From Nonlabens dokdonensis DSW-6 (GTDB lineage: Bacteria > Bacteroidota > Bacteroidia > Flavobacteriales > Flavobacteriaceae), in the NCBI RefSeq assembly GCF_000332115.1, contig NC_020156.1:3659501-3723500 (forward strand): DNA of 64,000 nucleotides, in the 5' to 3' direction. Below, one piece after another: positions 54,888 through 64,000 of this stretch. Position 1 is the stretch's first letter. Every line of letters starts with the position of its first letter. The notes under the pieces are model-generated. The model saw nothing but the letters and a program-made list of their open reading frames with translations. It made no database searches and was not told the DNA's origin. The translations under genes and the position numbers were made by a program.

Positions 54888-55970
54888 ATGAAAAACACAA
54901 CACTTACTACTATACACGAATCTTTAGGAGCAAAAATGGTTCCTTTTGCTGGATTTAATATGCCAGTACAATATGAAGGTGTCAATATTGAACATCAGAA
55001 TGTTAGAGATCATGTAGGTGTTTTTGATGTTTCTCACATGGGAGAGTTTTTAATAAGTGGTCCTACGGCGCTAGAGCTAGTGCAACGAGTTTCTTCAAAT
55101 GATGCGTCAAAGCTGACTATAGGAAGAGCGCAATATGCTTACTTGCCTAATGAAACTGGAGGAATTGTAGATGACATGATTGTCTATAAAATCAAAGAAG
55201 AGCAATACTTACTTGTGGTTAATGCTTCTAACATCGATAAAGACTGGGAACATATCTCAAAGCATAATATCATGAATGCAGAGATGAAAAACCTATCTGA
55301 TGATTATTCCCTACTTGCCATACAAGGTCCTAAAGCCGTTGAAGCGATGCAATCACTAACTTCTGTAGATTTAAGTGCGATAAAATTTTATCACTTTGAA
55401 GTAGCCGATTTTGCCGGAGTAGAGCATGTCATTATAAGCGCAACCGGTTATACTGGTTCTGGAGGTTTTGAGATCTACTGTAAAAATACAGAGGTGAAAC
55501 AAATCTGGAACAAAGTGTTTGAAGCAGGTGCATCTTTTAATATCAAGCCTATAGGTCTTGCTGCAAGAGATACCTTGAGGTTAGAAATGGGATATTGCCT
55601 TTACGGAAATGATATTGATGAAACCACATCTCCTTTTGAAGCTGGATTAGGTTGGGTAACAAAGTTTACTAAGCCATTTGTTAACTATGAGCAGCTACAA
55701 CAACACAAAGAAAAAGGAGTAGATAGAAAGTTAGTCGGCTTTGAAATGGACGATCGAGCAATACCTCGTGGTGGTTATGAAATAAAAGACAGCAACCAGC
55801 AAGATCTAGGAATTGTTACCAGTGGAACTATGTCTCCATCCATGGCCAGAGGAATAGGAATGGGATATGTCCCACCTGTTTTTGCTACTCCAGGAAGTAA
55901 AATTTACATTCAAATTAGAAAAAAGTTAATGCCTGCAACTGTGGTAAAGTTGCCTTTTTATAAAAAATAA
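54888..55970 (+). CDS. gcvT: Glycine cleavage system T protein (aminomethyltransferase)
   Basis: 360 residues, the family's length. MVPFAGFNMPVQYEGVN opens the folate-binding domain, DVSHMGEF and NASNIDKDW follow, and the arginine-containing GLAARDTLRLEMGYCLYGND is intact. It transfers the methylene group from the H protein to tetrahydrofolate. The ATG at 54888 follows a TAnnTTTG box. Confidence 0.95.
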   Translation: MKNTTLTTIHESLGAKMVPFAGFNMPVQYEGVNIEHQNVRDHVGVFDVSHMGEFLISGPTALELVQRVSSNDASKLTIGRAQYAYLPNETGGIVDDMIVYKIKEEQYLLVVNASNIDKDWEHISKHNIMNAEMKNLSDDYSLLAIQGPKAVEAMQSLTSVDLSAIKFYHFEVADFAGVEHVIISATGYTGSGGFEIYCKNTEVKQIWNKVFEAGASFNIKPIGLAARDTLRLEMGYCLYGNDIDETTSPFEAGLGWVTKFTKPFVNYEQLQQHKEKGVDRKLVGFEMDDRAIPRGGYEIKDSNQQDLGIVTSGTMSPSMARGIGMGYVPPVFATPGSKIYIQIRKKLMPATVVKLPFYKK

Positions 55971-56062
55971 AGATTTAGATGATTCTCTTTGGCTACAATT
56001 TTAAGAAATAATGTTTTTTTTAATTTGAGAGTTACAAATCATAAGAATAGAACTAGTAAATA

Positions 56063-56440
56063 ATGAAAGTTACAATTTTACTCATCTGCACTTTATTATT
56101 GTTTAGTTCGTGTGATCTTAAAGAAACTTTTAAAAGAATACAAAAGTTAGAATTTGAATTACAAGAGGAATTCAACGACCCTAATATTTCAATAGATTTT
56201 ACTTTATCGACAGAAGAGGATAGCAGTTTTTATCAAGTAACTTTTTACGAATACGACATATTAGATAAAACAAATGCAGAGCTAAAATCAAAAGCAAATT
56301 TGGTATACAATTTCATCGTAGAGAAAATTGGCAAAAATGCGAGATTAAATTATATTGAAATAAGATTTACTGAATCTGACAAAGACAATGCTTATTCATT
56401 TACAAGTTTTAGGTATAATAAGTACGATCAATCAAAGTAA
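56063..56440 (+). CDS. Small hypothetical lipoprotein
   Basis: 125 residues with lipobox LFSSC (Cys17). The mature part is alpha/beta and acidic. No family recognised. It lies between gcvT and an SDR gene on the same strand. Confidence 0.7.
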   Translation: MKVTILLICTLLLFSSCDLKETFKRIQKLEFELQEEFNDPNISIDFTLSTEEDSSFYQVTFYEYDILDKTNAELKSKANLVYNFIVEKIGKNARLNYIEIRFTESDKDNAYSFTSFRYNKYDQSK

Positions 56441-56544
56441 TTAACAATTCACATTTCATCAAAGCTTAAATAGATATTAAAAACAAAACTTTAAGTGAAG
56501 TTTAATAACTAACATATTATTGATGCTAAGTAAAAAATACATTT

Positions 56545-57360
56545 TTGAATAGAATTCTTATACTAGGCGGTAGCGGCTTTATAGGTAACGCACTTTATAA
56601 AGAATTGGCGCCGTTCTTTGATGTTCACGCGACATATAAAACAGATAATCCCATATTTGAAAAGAATAAACATTTTCATCAGTTTGATTATGAAATGGAG
56701 CGTCTACATATATTGCTGGACAATTTAAAGCCTAAATTCATTGTTACCGCCTTGAGAGGTAATGTGACCAGTCTGGTAAGATTGCATTTTGAAATAGCAG
56801 ATTATGTGGAGAAAAACGATTGTAAAGTCATTTTTCTATCCAGTGCCAACGTTTTTGACCGATTTACTAACTACCCAAGTTATGAGTACGATAAGACCTT
56901 ATCAGAAAGTATTTATGGCCGTTTTAAAATTAAAATCGAAAATGAACTACTGCGTAAACCCATCTCCAAATATGTGATATGTCGCATTCCTATGATTTAT
57001 GGAGCTGGCTCGCCTCGTATTAATGAAATCAAAGCGCAACTCCAAATGAATGAAGCAATAGAAGTTTTTTCTAATGTGGTTATTAACGCTACGCACATCA
57101 ACAAGTTAGTGCAGCAGTTGCATTATATCATTAATAGAAGACGTCGTGGTATTTTTCATTTGGGTAGTAATAACCTCATTCATCACATTGATTTAATCAA
57201 AGATATTTGTGAAGAATTAGGACATCCTGATGCCTTGATCAAGCAAGTTTTTGATTCTAATGAAGATAGACATCTAGCGGTTTTGCCTAAAGATAATATG
57301 TTACCTAAACATCTACAGCTCACGATTGAAGATGTTGTAAAAAGTAGTGTGGTGTTGTAG
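56545..57360 (+). CDS. SDR-family sugar-nucleotide reductase, RmlD-like
   Basis: 271 residues from a TTG start (no in-frame ATG nearby). The NAD(P)-binding LILGGSGFIGNAL, a strand ending VIFLSSANVF and the Tyr/Lys region YGRFKIKIENEL fit extended SDRs such as dTDP-4-dehydrorhamnose reductase. The substrate is unknown. A palindrome follows 14 bases after the stop. Confidence 0.8.
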   Translation: MNRILILGGSGFIGNALYKELAPFFDVHATYKTDNPIFEKNKHFHQFDYEMERLHILLDNLKPKFIVTALRGNVTSLVRLHFEIADYVEKNDCKVIFLSSANVFDRFTNYPSYEYDKTLSESIYGRFKIKIENELLRKPISKYVICRIPMIYGAGSPRINEIKAQLQMNEAIEVFSNVVINATHINKLVQQLHYIINRRRRGIFHLGSNNLIHHIDLIKDICEELGHPDALIKQVFDSNEDRHLAVLPKDNMLPKHLQLTIEDVVKSSVVL

Positions 57361-57374
57361 ATTTTGTACTGTTT

Positions 57375-57390
57375 CGCTTTCGCGAAAGCG
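57375..57390. repeat. CGCTTTCGCGAAAGCG palindrome, copy 9
   Basis: An exact 16-bp palindrome between the convergent genes ending at 57360 and 57417. Confidence 0.9.
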
Positions 57391-57416
57391 AGATCCATAA
57401 ATAGCTATAAAACTAA

Positions 57417-58655
57417 TTAAGACTCAGAATTCTGAAGCATTTTATAGGTAAAACCTCCTAAAAGTAATATGATAATTGCCATAATCGCCCATAGCCAAAT
57501 TTCGTTTTCAAATAAAGCAGCAATACCTTTTTCTTCATTCTTTTCTATCTTCTCTTCTTTACCAAGTTTCAAGTATTCTAAGTCTTGAGGGATATTATTC
57601 TTGAAATTGGTGATGTCATAATTTGGTCTGTAAGCAGACTGATTACCATAAACTAATTTATAGTCAGCTTCCTCAGTGAATCTTGCTATTAGTTCATGCT
57701 GATATCCTTTAATGACTAAGGAGTTCATATCAAGCGGCTGGTTATCTGCATTATAAATGCTCACTTTAAACTTTTGTGCAATCGCATCAAATTCTAACGC
57801 ACTCTTCTCTAAAGAACTTAAATAGCCGGTAGCAAGGGTTCTATAATTATAGCTCCATCCTTTTTCTGTCTTGATGCTGTCAGAGAGATATTCAATTCTA
57901 TACCTACGATAATAGTCATAATTTGCAGCCACATCTATCTTCAAGTAATTTACTGGAACTGTTTGATTTAATTCTACATCAATTATTGTTGATTTTGAAT
58001 TCTTATCGTCTGTAACAGTTTTGCTTTTGATTTTATAACGATTGTATTTGGCTTCTACACGTTTTTGATTAGATACCTCAACTCCTTTTAAATAAGGTTG
58101 ACTTTTACTTTTGATTAAAACTCTATAATATGTAAAGTTTGATGGAGAAAATGCTAACTGCGTGAAACGGTAATCTGTAGCATCGTTTTTGATGTCTAGA
58201 ATTCGATAATCTTCAAGTAGTGTAAACCATTCGGTTTGATCATTGCTTCCTTCTAAATTTACTTTCCAATCAAAATTGGAGTTGTCAAAATTCAATAAGA
58301 TATTTTCTAAAACAGAATCTTTATTCAATTTTATGGTATAAAAGTATCCTTGATTGTTTTTAGAAGAATTAATTATTTCAAAAGAGTGTTGCTGCTTTTC
58401 ATATTCAGCTTTTTGGATTTTAAGTAAATAAGGGACTTCAATCGTGTCGTTAGTCTGATTCACTCCATAAATTCTTATGTCAGAAAGCGAAGGATTTAGC
58501 TTTCCAAAAACGTCATTAGGAATGGTAATGCTATGCCAAGGTTCTGAAACATTCTCAATAGAACGCTCGTAGTCATAATCTGTTATTTGTGCTGTCGATA
58601 CGGCACTAACGAGAGCTAAGATAAAAGTGAAGTATTTGAATTTCATTTTACTCAT
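57417..58655 (-). CDS. DUF3999 family exported protein
   Basis: 412 residues from the ATG one base after the upstream gene's stop; a longer frame to 58730 lies inside that gene. Signal peptide (FILALVSAVSTAQ), then a beta-rich domain with the DUF3999 features (LSDIRIYGVN, then TIEVPYLLKI) and a C-terminal membrane helix (WLWAIMAIIILLLGGF). It forms an operon with the DUF2339 gene, a pairing seen across bacteria. Envelope function unknown. Confidence 0.87.
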   Translation of the reverse strand: MSKMKFKYFTFILALVSAVSTAQITDYDYERSIENVSEPWHSITIPNDVFGKLNPSLSDIRIYGVNQTNDTIEVPYLLKIQKAEYEKQQHSFEIINSSKNNQGYFYTIKLNKDSVLENILLNFDNSNFDWKVNLEGSNDQTEWFTLLEDYRILDIKNDATDYRFTQLAFSPSNFTYYRVLIKSKSQPYLKGVEVSNQKRVEAKYNRYKIKSKTVTDDKNSKSTIIDVELNQTVPVNYLKIDVAANYDYYRRYRIEYLSDSIKTEKGWSYNYRTLATGYLSSLEKSALEFDAIAQKFKVSIYNADNQPLDMNSLVIKGYQHELIARFTEEADYKLVYGNQSAYRPNYDITNFKNNIPQDLEYLKLGKEEKIEKNEEKGIAALFENEIWLWAIMAIIILLLGGFTYKMLQNSES

Positions 58656-58656
58656 A

Positions 58657-61149
58657 TTACATATCATTCTTGTCATAAAACTCATCATAAGCAGACACTT
58701 GATTCTCATTTTGTTGTGGTTCTGTTTCACTATTATTATCTAGATAAATGATTTGGCTCTTGTATTTATTATAGAGAAAAGAAATAATTAAAAGTAAGAC
58801 TCCCAAAGAAACAAAAACAATAGTTTTAGAAATGGTATTGAGATGCGCAATATCATAGAAGAATAGTTTAATTAAAGTGATGGCAAACAAGCCCATTCCT
58901 CCTATTCTTAAATAAGGTTTCCCTTTCCAGATTCCAAAACCGATTAATAAAAAGGAATACACTCCCCAAAGAATACTCAAACCTAATTTATAAGAATCTC
59001 TCGCTCCTGCTAGATCTAACCAATGGATCAATTCACTACTCACCACCCAAACTATAGTAACATGCAGCATAGCATCATAAGCAATTTTCCAGCCTTTTTG
59101 AATACCTTCTTTTTTAATAAATCTGTAAAATGCGGTCATTGCCATTGCAAGGAAAACAAAAGAAACATACCTTATGATGAGATAGAATCCACCTCTATTA
59201 AAATACTCTGAAGTCTCTAAATATGCTTCTCTCAAGTCGCTTAATGCATATAATCCTTGAACTAAAAATACTAATACCGTAATAAATGAAAGTACTAATG
59301 TGCCTATTTCAAGAGCTGTATTTTTAATTTTTCTATAATTTAAATAGGCCAAGGCACTTACGAAAAACAAGGTGTAATTAATGATCCATACTGCTTTAAA
59401 GTCTTTTAAACTCCAATCTTTTAAGGTGTTGTCATAACCACCACTCGTACCTATTGTAATTTCAGAACTATTATACCATTGATCAAAATAAAAAGCTATC
59501 TCTAGTCTAAATGCGTAATACGAACTGAAAATAAAAATCAAGGGCACGCCATAAAATACGATTTGGTGAGCGATCTCGTTAGAATTCAAAGAAGAAACAA
59601 AAACCTTTTTTGTTTGTAAATAAACAATAGTTCCAAAGATTAATAAGAATAATACAGAACCTAAGAAATAGGTGTTCCATATAGGCGTTTCCATAATACC
59701 ATCGACATTTGAGTAAAAAATGTAACCAGATTGCCAATCTTCTAACAAACTCAAAAAAGCCAGCACCATAAGTGGATAAGAGAGTTTTTCATAAATAGCG
59801 ATTTTCTTTGATGTTCCTATCCAAAATAATAACGCAGCTTGAATAGTCCACAATAAGGTTACCCAATTACCATCTAATTGTACTGGTATCGCAATAGAAA
59901 TAAAAGTAAGAACTAAAGCAGTTGCGAGATAAAACAGCTTTTTATCGCTTAGATTTTGCTTAAAAATGACTGCTGCAACTACGAAATGAATCACTGCATT
60001 GAATAGAGTAAACAAACCAAGGTAATGCTGTCCGGTTTCATGATCACTTAAAATAGCATAACCTAGTCCGTAATAAATAAATGAATTGAGTAATAGAAGA
60101 ACAACATCTGCCGTTGCAAAAGTTTCTTTTTTAAATAATTTATATGCTAAAAACGTCAAGTAGAAAATAATATAGAACGTAGTTGAAAAAGTCAATCCTA
60201 ATGTAAAATGAGCATCGTCTCTATAATCTAAAACAAACCACCAACTAAAAATCAACCAAGTCAACCCAAAGGCAGTATAATACAACGGTTTCCAATACTT
60301 CTTAAAAGAAATTACTAAAATCCCTATGTTGATGATCGTCATATAACTAAAAAGTACCGCTACTTTTCCAGAGCCATCACTTAGTAAAAACGGTACGGCA
60401 TAAGCTCCGACTAAACCGAGATGAGCAATAATTTGTCTGTTATAATTTAAGGAAGCTACGACAGTAAAAATGGTAAACACAACCATTAAAATAAAAGCAA
60501 CTGTTTGAGGTATCAACTCATAAAAGCTGTAAGCAAAAAAGGTAATAAAGTAAAGAATTACCGTTGCTCCACTAACTAAAACAGCACTGTAAGCCTCATA
60601 TTTTTTCTTCAATTTAATTCCAAAACCTAATAAGCCTAAAGCAGAAAGATAACCAAGAATAATGCGAGTCAGCGGACTGATTAACTCATTTTCTATAGAG
60701 TATTTTGCTCCTATTCCTACACCTATAATTGTAATTAAAATTCCAATTTTATTCAGTAAGTTTTCACCTATGAATTTTTCAAGATTGGATTTTCTATTTC
60801 TAGTTAGCCTATTTAAATTTTGAGACTGCTTTGGTTGAGGCTGATTTGATGGCTCCCTACTTATGGTTGAAGGGTAATTAAAAACCTCTTTGGGTTTGTT
60901 GGGTATTTCTTTTTGTAAGTCCTCTTTTTCAACAGGGTTTATAGCTTTTTCTTTCTGATTTACGTCTGTTGAAATTTTAAACTGATTTTCAAGTTTTTGA
61001 TCCGTTGAATTCTTTTCTAATTCTTCAGCGGCAAGAAGATCAATCTTATTTTTGAGTTCGAATATCTCGTATTTAAAAGTCTCTTGCTTTTTAGAAAGCA
61101 ATTCTAATTTTTCAATTAGTTGCTGTATTGCTTTTTGATTACTAGCCAT
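58657..61149 (-). CDS. DUF2339 family polytopic membrane protein
   Basis: 830 residues. A coiled-coil N-terminus (IQQLIEKLELLSKKQETFKY), a linker with many Gln, Pro and Glu, then over 20 membrane segments starting at IGENLLNKIGILITIIG. The family is usual beside DUF3999 and its job is unknown. Confidence 0.9.
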   Translation of the reverse strand: MASNQKAIQQLIEKLELLSKKQETFKYEIFELKNKIDLLAAEELEKNSTDQKLENQFKISTDVNQKEKAINPVEKEDLQKEIPNKPKEVFNYPSTISREPSNQPQPKQSQNLNRLTRNRKSNLEKFIGENLLNKIGILITIIGVGIGAKYSIENELISPLTRIILGYLSALGLLGFGIKLKKKYEAYSAVLVSGATVILYFITFFAYSFYELIPQTVAFILMVVFTIFTVVASLNYNRQIIAHLGLVGAYAVPFLLSDGSGKVAVLFSYMTIINIGILVISFKKYWKPLYYTAFGLTWLIFSWWFVLDYRDDAHFTLGLTFSTTFYIIFYLTFLAYKLFKKETFATADVVLLLLNSFIYYGLGYAILSDHETGQHYLGLFTLFNAVIHFVVAAVIFKQNLSDKKLFYLATALVLTFISIAIPVQLDGNWVTLLWTIQAALLFWIGTSKKIAIYEKLSYPLMVLAFLSLLEDWQSGYIFYSNVDGIMETPIWNTYFLGSVLFLLIFGTIVYLQTKKVFVSSLNSNEIAHQIVFYGVPLIFIFSSYYAFRLEIAFYFDQWYNSSEITIGTSGGYDNTLKDWSLKDFKAVWIINYTLFFVSALAYLNYRKIKNTALEIGTLVLSFITVLVFLVQGLYALSDLREAYLETSEYFNRGGFYLIIRYVSFVFLAMAMTAFYRFIKKEGIQKGWKIAYDAMLHVTIVWVVSSELIHWLDLAGARDSYKLGLSILWGVYSFLLIGFGIWKGKPYLRIGGMGLFAITLIKLFFYDIAHLNTISKTIVFVSLGVLLLIISFLYNKYKSQIIYLDNNSETEPQQNENQVSAYDEFYDKNDM

Positions 61150-61369
61150 AAAAAGTGCTTAAACAGAATAGATGTAGGATTACATCTGAGGCTAATTTAG
61201 TAAAAAAGAAATCGTGAAAGATTTTTCCTAAGTAGATATTTCTGGCAATGCAAGTCCAATTGTCCCGAGGACATTTCTCCAAAATGGAAATTATTTAAAG
61301 ACCTAGTAAAAAGTACTGCCTACTTCTATTTGAAAACGCAGCGAACAAATAAATCTACTACCTCCTACT

Positions 61370-61400
61370 ATAAACTGTTACTGCGACTGCGACTGCGACT
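61370..61400. repeat. Short CTGCGA tandem repeat
   Basis: About three and a half copies of CTGCGA at 61381-61400, just beyond the menB stop. The stretch 61150-61405 holds nothing else. Confidence 0.5.
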
Positions 61401-61405
61401 AAAAC

Positions 61406-62245
61406 TTACGGAATATACCGATCCTTACCCCAATCTGGAGCGCGTTTTTCTAAAAAGGCTTCTCTTCCTTCTCGAGCTTCGTCAGTCATGTAAATAAGAC
61501 GTGTCATTTCTCCAGCAAATACTTGTTGACCTACCATACCATCGTCCGTAGCGTTCATTGCAAATTTTGCCATTTTAATAGCAATAGGAGATTTTTTAAG
61601 GATTTCTTGTCCCCAATCGTAGGCTGTTTGATCTAATTCGTCATGGGTTACAACTGCATTCACCATTCCCATATCCATGGCTTCTTGAGCGCTGTACGTA
61701 CGTCCTAAAAAGAAGATTTCGCGTGCTTTTTTCTGTCCTACCATTTTAGCTAGATAAGCACTTCCGTAGCCGGCGTCGACACTAGCAACATCAGTATCCG
61801 TTTGTTTAAAAACTCCGTGTTCTTTACTTGCTATAGTCATATCACAAACTACATGCAAACTGTGTCCACCACCTACTGCCCAACCTGGAACCGCGCAAAT
61901 CACCACCTTAGGCATAAAACGTATCATGCGTTGTACTTCTAGAATGTTTAATCTTCCTGTTCCAGAATCATCTTTATAACCATCGTGTCCACGAGCATTT
62001 TGATCGCCACCACTGCAAAATGCCCAGCCACCATCTTTCTTTGATGGACCTTCACCAGTAAGAATAACAACTCCTATAGAAAGATCTTCTTGCGCATCAT
62101 AAAATGCTTTTATAAGCTCAGCAACAGTTTTAGGTCTAAAAGCATTGCGCACTTCTGGCCTGTTAAAAGCAATACGAGCAATACCATTACTTTTTTTATA
62201 GGTGATATCTTCAAATTCTATGGCAGTTTTCCAGTCGATGGACAT
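61406..62245 (-). CDS. menB: 1,4-dihydroxy-2-naphthoyl-CoA synthase
   Basis: 279 residues from the ATG giving MSIDWKTAIEFED; the 21 extra codons to 62308 are not family-like. Crotonase fold with MenB-specific segments: GWAFCSGGDQNARG, VPGWAVGGGHSLHVVCD and DVASVDAGYGSAYLAK, plus the C-terminal AFLEKRAPDW. It closes the ring of o-succinylbenzoyl-CoA in menaquinone synthesis. Confidence 0.95.
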   Translation of the reverse strand: MSIDWKTAIEFEDITYKKSNGIARIAFNRPEVRNAFRPKTVAELIKAFYDAQEDLSIGVVILTGEGPSKKDGGWAFCSGGDQNARGHDGYKDDSGTGRLNILEVQRMIRFMPKVVICAVPGWAVGGGHSLHVVCDMTIASKEHGVFKQTDTDVASVDAGYGSAYLAKMVGQKKAREIFFLGRTYSAQEAMDMGMVNAVVTHDELDQTAYDWGQEILKKSPIAIKMAKFAMNATDDGMVGQQVFAGEMTRLIYMTDEAREGREAFLEKRAPDWGKDRYIP

Positions 62246-62279
62246 AAGTCTAATTTTATTACAAATATAAGGTCTATAA

Positions 62280-62546
62280 CTATGTATACCACACACGTAT
62301 GGTTTCAATCATATACACAATTCCTCCTTGCATATTTAACTTATTGGTATTGGTATTCTTTAAAGAAGTACTGGATTTTGGAACAATGATCGTCTCCACA
62401 TTAATAATTTTGCGATTGTAATTCTTCCTTACCCATTCATTAGCTCGTTCCAGAACGATTGCCGTAGTCTCGTAGGTTTTTGTACCCCAAAAGTTCTTTT
62501 CTAAAATTTGAGGCTCAAAGTCGATGTAATTGATTTCGTTAGTCAT
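62280..62546 (-). CDS. Hypothetical protein upstream of menB
   Basis: 88 residues, soluble, beginning MTNEINYIDFEPQILEKNFW. Same strand as menB, 34 bases upstream of its ATG, so probably co-transcribed. No family recognised, and the coding call is moderately sure. Confidence 0.55.
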   Translation of the reverse strand: MTNEINYIDFEPQILEKNFWGTKTYETTAIVLERANEWVRKNYNRKIINVETIIVPKSSTSLKNTNTNKLNMQGGIVYMIETIRVWYT

Positions 62547-62579
62547 ATCATATTAGTAGTATGATACTTGTTTTTGTTA

Positions 62580-62595
62580 CGCTTTCGCGAAAGCG
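62580..62595. repeat. CGCTTTCGCGAAAGCG palindrome, copy 10
   Basis: An exact palindrome in the divergent region upstream of the 88-residue gene. Confidence 0.9.
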
Positions 62596-62764
62596 AGATC
62601 ACATCAAACCAACATAACCGTTCCTGCCATGAGAATATCAAATCATCTAGTGACGCTTTATGGAAGCCAAGAACAGGTGTAAGTTAGCAGTGTAATTTTA
62701 CAATTTGGGGGAATTGAAAAATTGGCCAAATCGAGATAGAGTAATTCTATCTCGATTTTTTGTT
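62596..62764 (+). ncRNA. Candidate small RNA ending in a strong terminator
   Basis: A perfect 13-bp hairpin (62728-62740 with 62746-62758, AAATCGAGATAGA) followed by a T-run ends nothing that is coding on the plus strand. About 130 bases without a frame lie before it. An unannotated small RNA would explain it. The start is unknown. Confidence 0.35.
62728..62764 (+). terminator. Orphan rho-independent terminator
   Basis: A 13-bp perfect stem, 5-base loop and T-rich tail. The next gene (62821) starts after it and no plus-strand gene precedes it. Confidence 0.75.
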
Positions 62765-62820
62765 TAAGAAAATCATGTTAATCTTCTACAAGAAAAGCTG
62801 CCAAGTTGTAAATTTGCTAT

Positions 62821-63231
62821 ATGAGTGAAGAAAAAAAACCAGATTACGTAGTTTACGATGAAGAAACCGGCACTTATAATGCTGCGCTTCTTCCCTATTC
62901 CAGTGGCGTGTCTGCTCCTAAAATTACTACTCCAGACATCACTTCGTGGAAACAGACTAATATCAATAAAGTCAACCATGAGATTAAATCACAATTTGAC
63001 CAACTCAAAGAGCAATATGATGCCATGGTTAAAAAATATGAGGATAACCAGCTGGTTTATGGTGCAAAATTCTCCTTTGAACCTATTGTAGGAGAAACTT
63101 ACCACCTTTATAAAGGACGTAAAGATGGATTACCGTTCTTATCTGTAATACATCCTACAGAGTGTTCATGGGATTTTGTCGGTACGTATCGATTGACTTC
63201 TGAAAAGCTTTGGGAAGAAATAGAAGGTTAA
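62821..63231 (+). CDS. DUF2452 family protein
   Basis: 136 residues, soluble. The C-terminal half has the family pattern GETYHLYKGRKDGLPFLSVI and HPTECSWDFVGTYRL. Cytoplasmic, function unknown. It overlaps the convergent gene by 4 bases. Confidence 0.85.
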   Translation: MSEEKKPDYVVYDEETGTYNAALLPYSSGVSAPKITTPDITSWKQTNINKVNHEIKSQFDQLKEQYDAMVKKYEDNQLVYGAKFSFEPIVGETYHLYKGRKDGLPFLSVIHPTECSWDFVGTYRLTSEKLWEEIEG

Positions 63232-64000
63232 GATTTACTCCATATTCTTACATCTAATTTCAAATGCTTGATGATTTTTTCAAAGGATTTGATATCTTCA
63301 ATATAATTGGTAAAATAAGCCGCTCCGTTTACCGGTTTATTGATATCTACACTGAAGTAATCGCGATCCCAAGGAATAGTCATGTACATTTTGCCCGACC
63401 TAAAAGAAATCATAGGATGTACTTTCTCATTATCGATGATTTGAACTATAGAGTTAATCAAGCTAGGCGATAATACATAATACCCCATTTGCGCATTAGT
63501 AGTATAAACAGAGTAAGTACTGCTAATGGTATGATCTTCTACTTCCATTTTTGAATAAGTTGATCCAAAAACAGAATCACTAAATTTCTCCCAATTACTT
63601 TCTAATTTTTTAGGAATCAAGATCACGTCTCCATCAAAACTTTTATGGAAGTCTGCATAAAGGAATAAACCACGATAGTATTTAATGGTATCTCGCACAA
63701 AACCAAATTCTACTATAGGTTCAACGCCGTCTTCCTGATTAAACAATCCATGGATTATGGCTATAGGAAATAACAAAATGGCGAGAATAAATGCACCAAA
63801 TGATTTTAACCAATTAATATCTTTTCTATAAAACGCAACTTCAGTAAAATCAACAGCCACATTATCTACTGTTCCTGTTACACGATCTTCTCCATGAATG
63901 AAAACATTATTTTTAAAAAATGATTTATTAAAAAAACCACTATTACTTAATGCCTCGTTGTTGATACCAAATGGATGGTATTCATAATTAGGATGGACCT
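63228..64000 (-). CDS. DUF3137 family protein, 5' end outside window
   Basis: The minus-strand frame is open to the window's last base, so at least 257 codons belong to this gene; an internal GTG at 63860 is not the start. The segment YHPFGINNEALSNSGFFNK followed by FIHGEDRVTGTV and DFTEVAFYRK matches DUF3137. A membrane segment (FGAFILAILLFPIAIIHGLF) follows. Function unknown. Confidence 0.8.
   Translation of the reverse strand, partial: VHPNYEYHPFGINNEALSNSGFFNKSFFKNNVFIHGEDRVTGTVDNVAVDFTEVAFYRKDINWLKSFGAFILAILLFPIAIIHGLFNQEDGVEPIVEFGFVRDTIKYYRGLFLYADFHKSFDGDVILIPKKLESNWEKFSDSVFGSTYSKMEVEDHTISSTYSVYTTNAQMGYYVLSPSLINSIVQIIDNEKVHPMISFRSGKMYMTIPWDRDYFSVDINKPVNGAAYFTNYIEDIKSFEKIIKHLKLDVRIWSKS

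Noticed and set aside
1..64000. Integron integrase, tRNA or rRNA genes
   Set aside because: No tyrosine-recombinase-like protein and no cloverleaf or rRNA sequence was recognised anywhere in the window.

Overview
The window comes from a marine-type member of the Flavobacteriia (Bacteroidota). It is AT-rich, has almost no Shine-Dalgarno signals, and carries a few TAnnTTTG promoter-like boxes. It has many families typical of this class (DUF6090, DUF6122, DUF2452, an SdpR/SdpI pair, TlpA lipoproteins) and a dispersed GCTTTCGCGAAAGC palindrome that reminds me of Nonlabens-like genomes. The genus is an inference only.

Layout. (1) 1-5.6 kb is core metabolism: a BadF-type sugar kinase, gap, pfkA and a sodium:solute symporter. 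(2) 5.7-34.1 kb is an accessory island that reads as an integron-type gene cassette array without an integrase in view. In seven cassettes the first 7 bases (GTT+4) are the exact reverse complement of the 7 bases after the cassette's last gene, and an eighth, the Wadjet cassette, matches at 6 of 7. Most of these are followed by a 125-195 bp attC-like imperfect palindrome. Cassette contents are a WG-repeat lipoprotein, several unknown proteins, a uracil-DNA-glycosylase-like protein with a small partner, HigBA, a 1002-residue Tat-signal protein, and a four-gene Wadjet-like (JetABCD) anti-plasmid operon. A 465-bp unit occurs three times. The sites have been colonised by two insertion-sequence families. 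Five IS1182-like copies sit in the CGT(T) core at the 3' end of the sites. Two IS110-like copies and a relic sit just after the R'' box at the 5' end. The segment 8-13.8 kb has been inverted between two IS1182 copies; undoing the inversion puts all cassettes in one orientation.

(3) 34.5-48.5 kb holds mostly small membrane or envelope genes on the plus strand: sdpR-sdpI-hydrolase, DUF6090, an XRE membrane regulator with a thioredoxin-like protein, a TlpA lipoprotein, a serine hydrolase followed by a nonsense-interrupted YD-type gene, a DJ-1/PfpI lipoprotein, DUF2306, DUF421 and an Asp/Asn hydroxylase-like protein. (4) 49-64 kb returns to core functions: isoaspartyl peptidase and cyanophycin synthetase (a likely cyanophycin pair), NAD(P)HX repair (nnr), gcvT, an SDR, DUF3999/DUF2339 envelope proteins, menB, DUF2452 and DUF3137.

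No rRNA, tRNA or CRISPR array was recognised. The strongest candidates for undescribed biology are the cassette array with its two kinds of site-targeted IS, the Wadjet operon carried as a cassette of about 6.6 kb, and the large Tat-secreted cassette protein.
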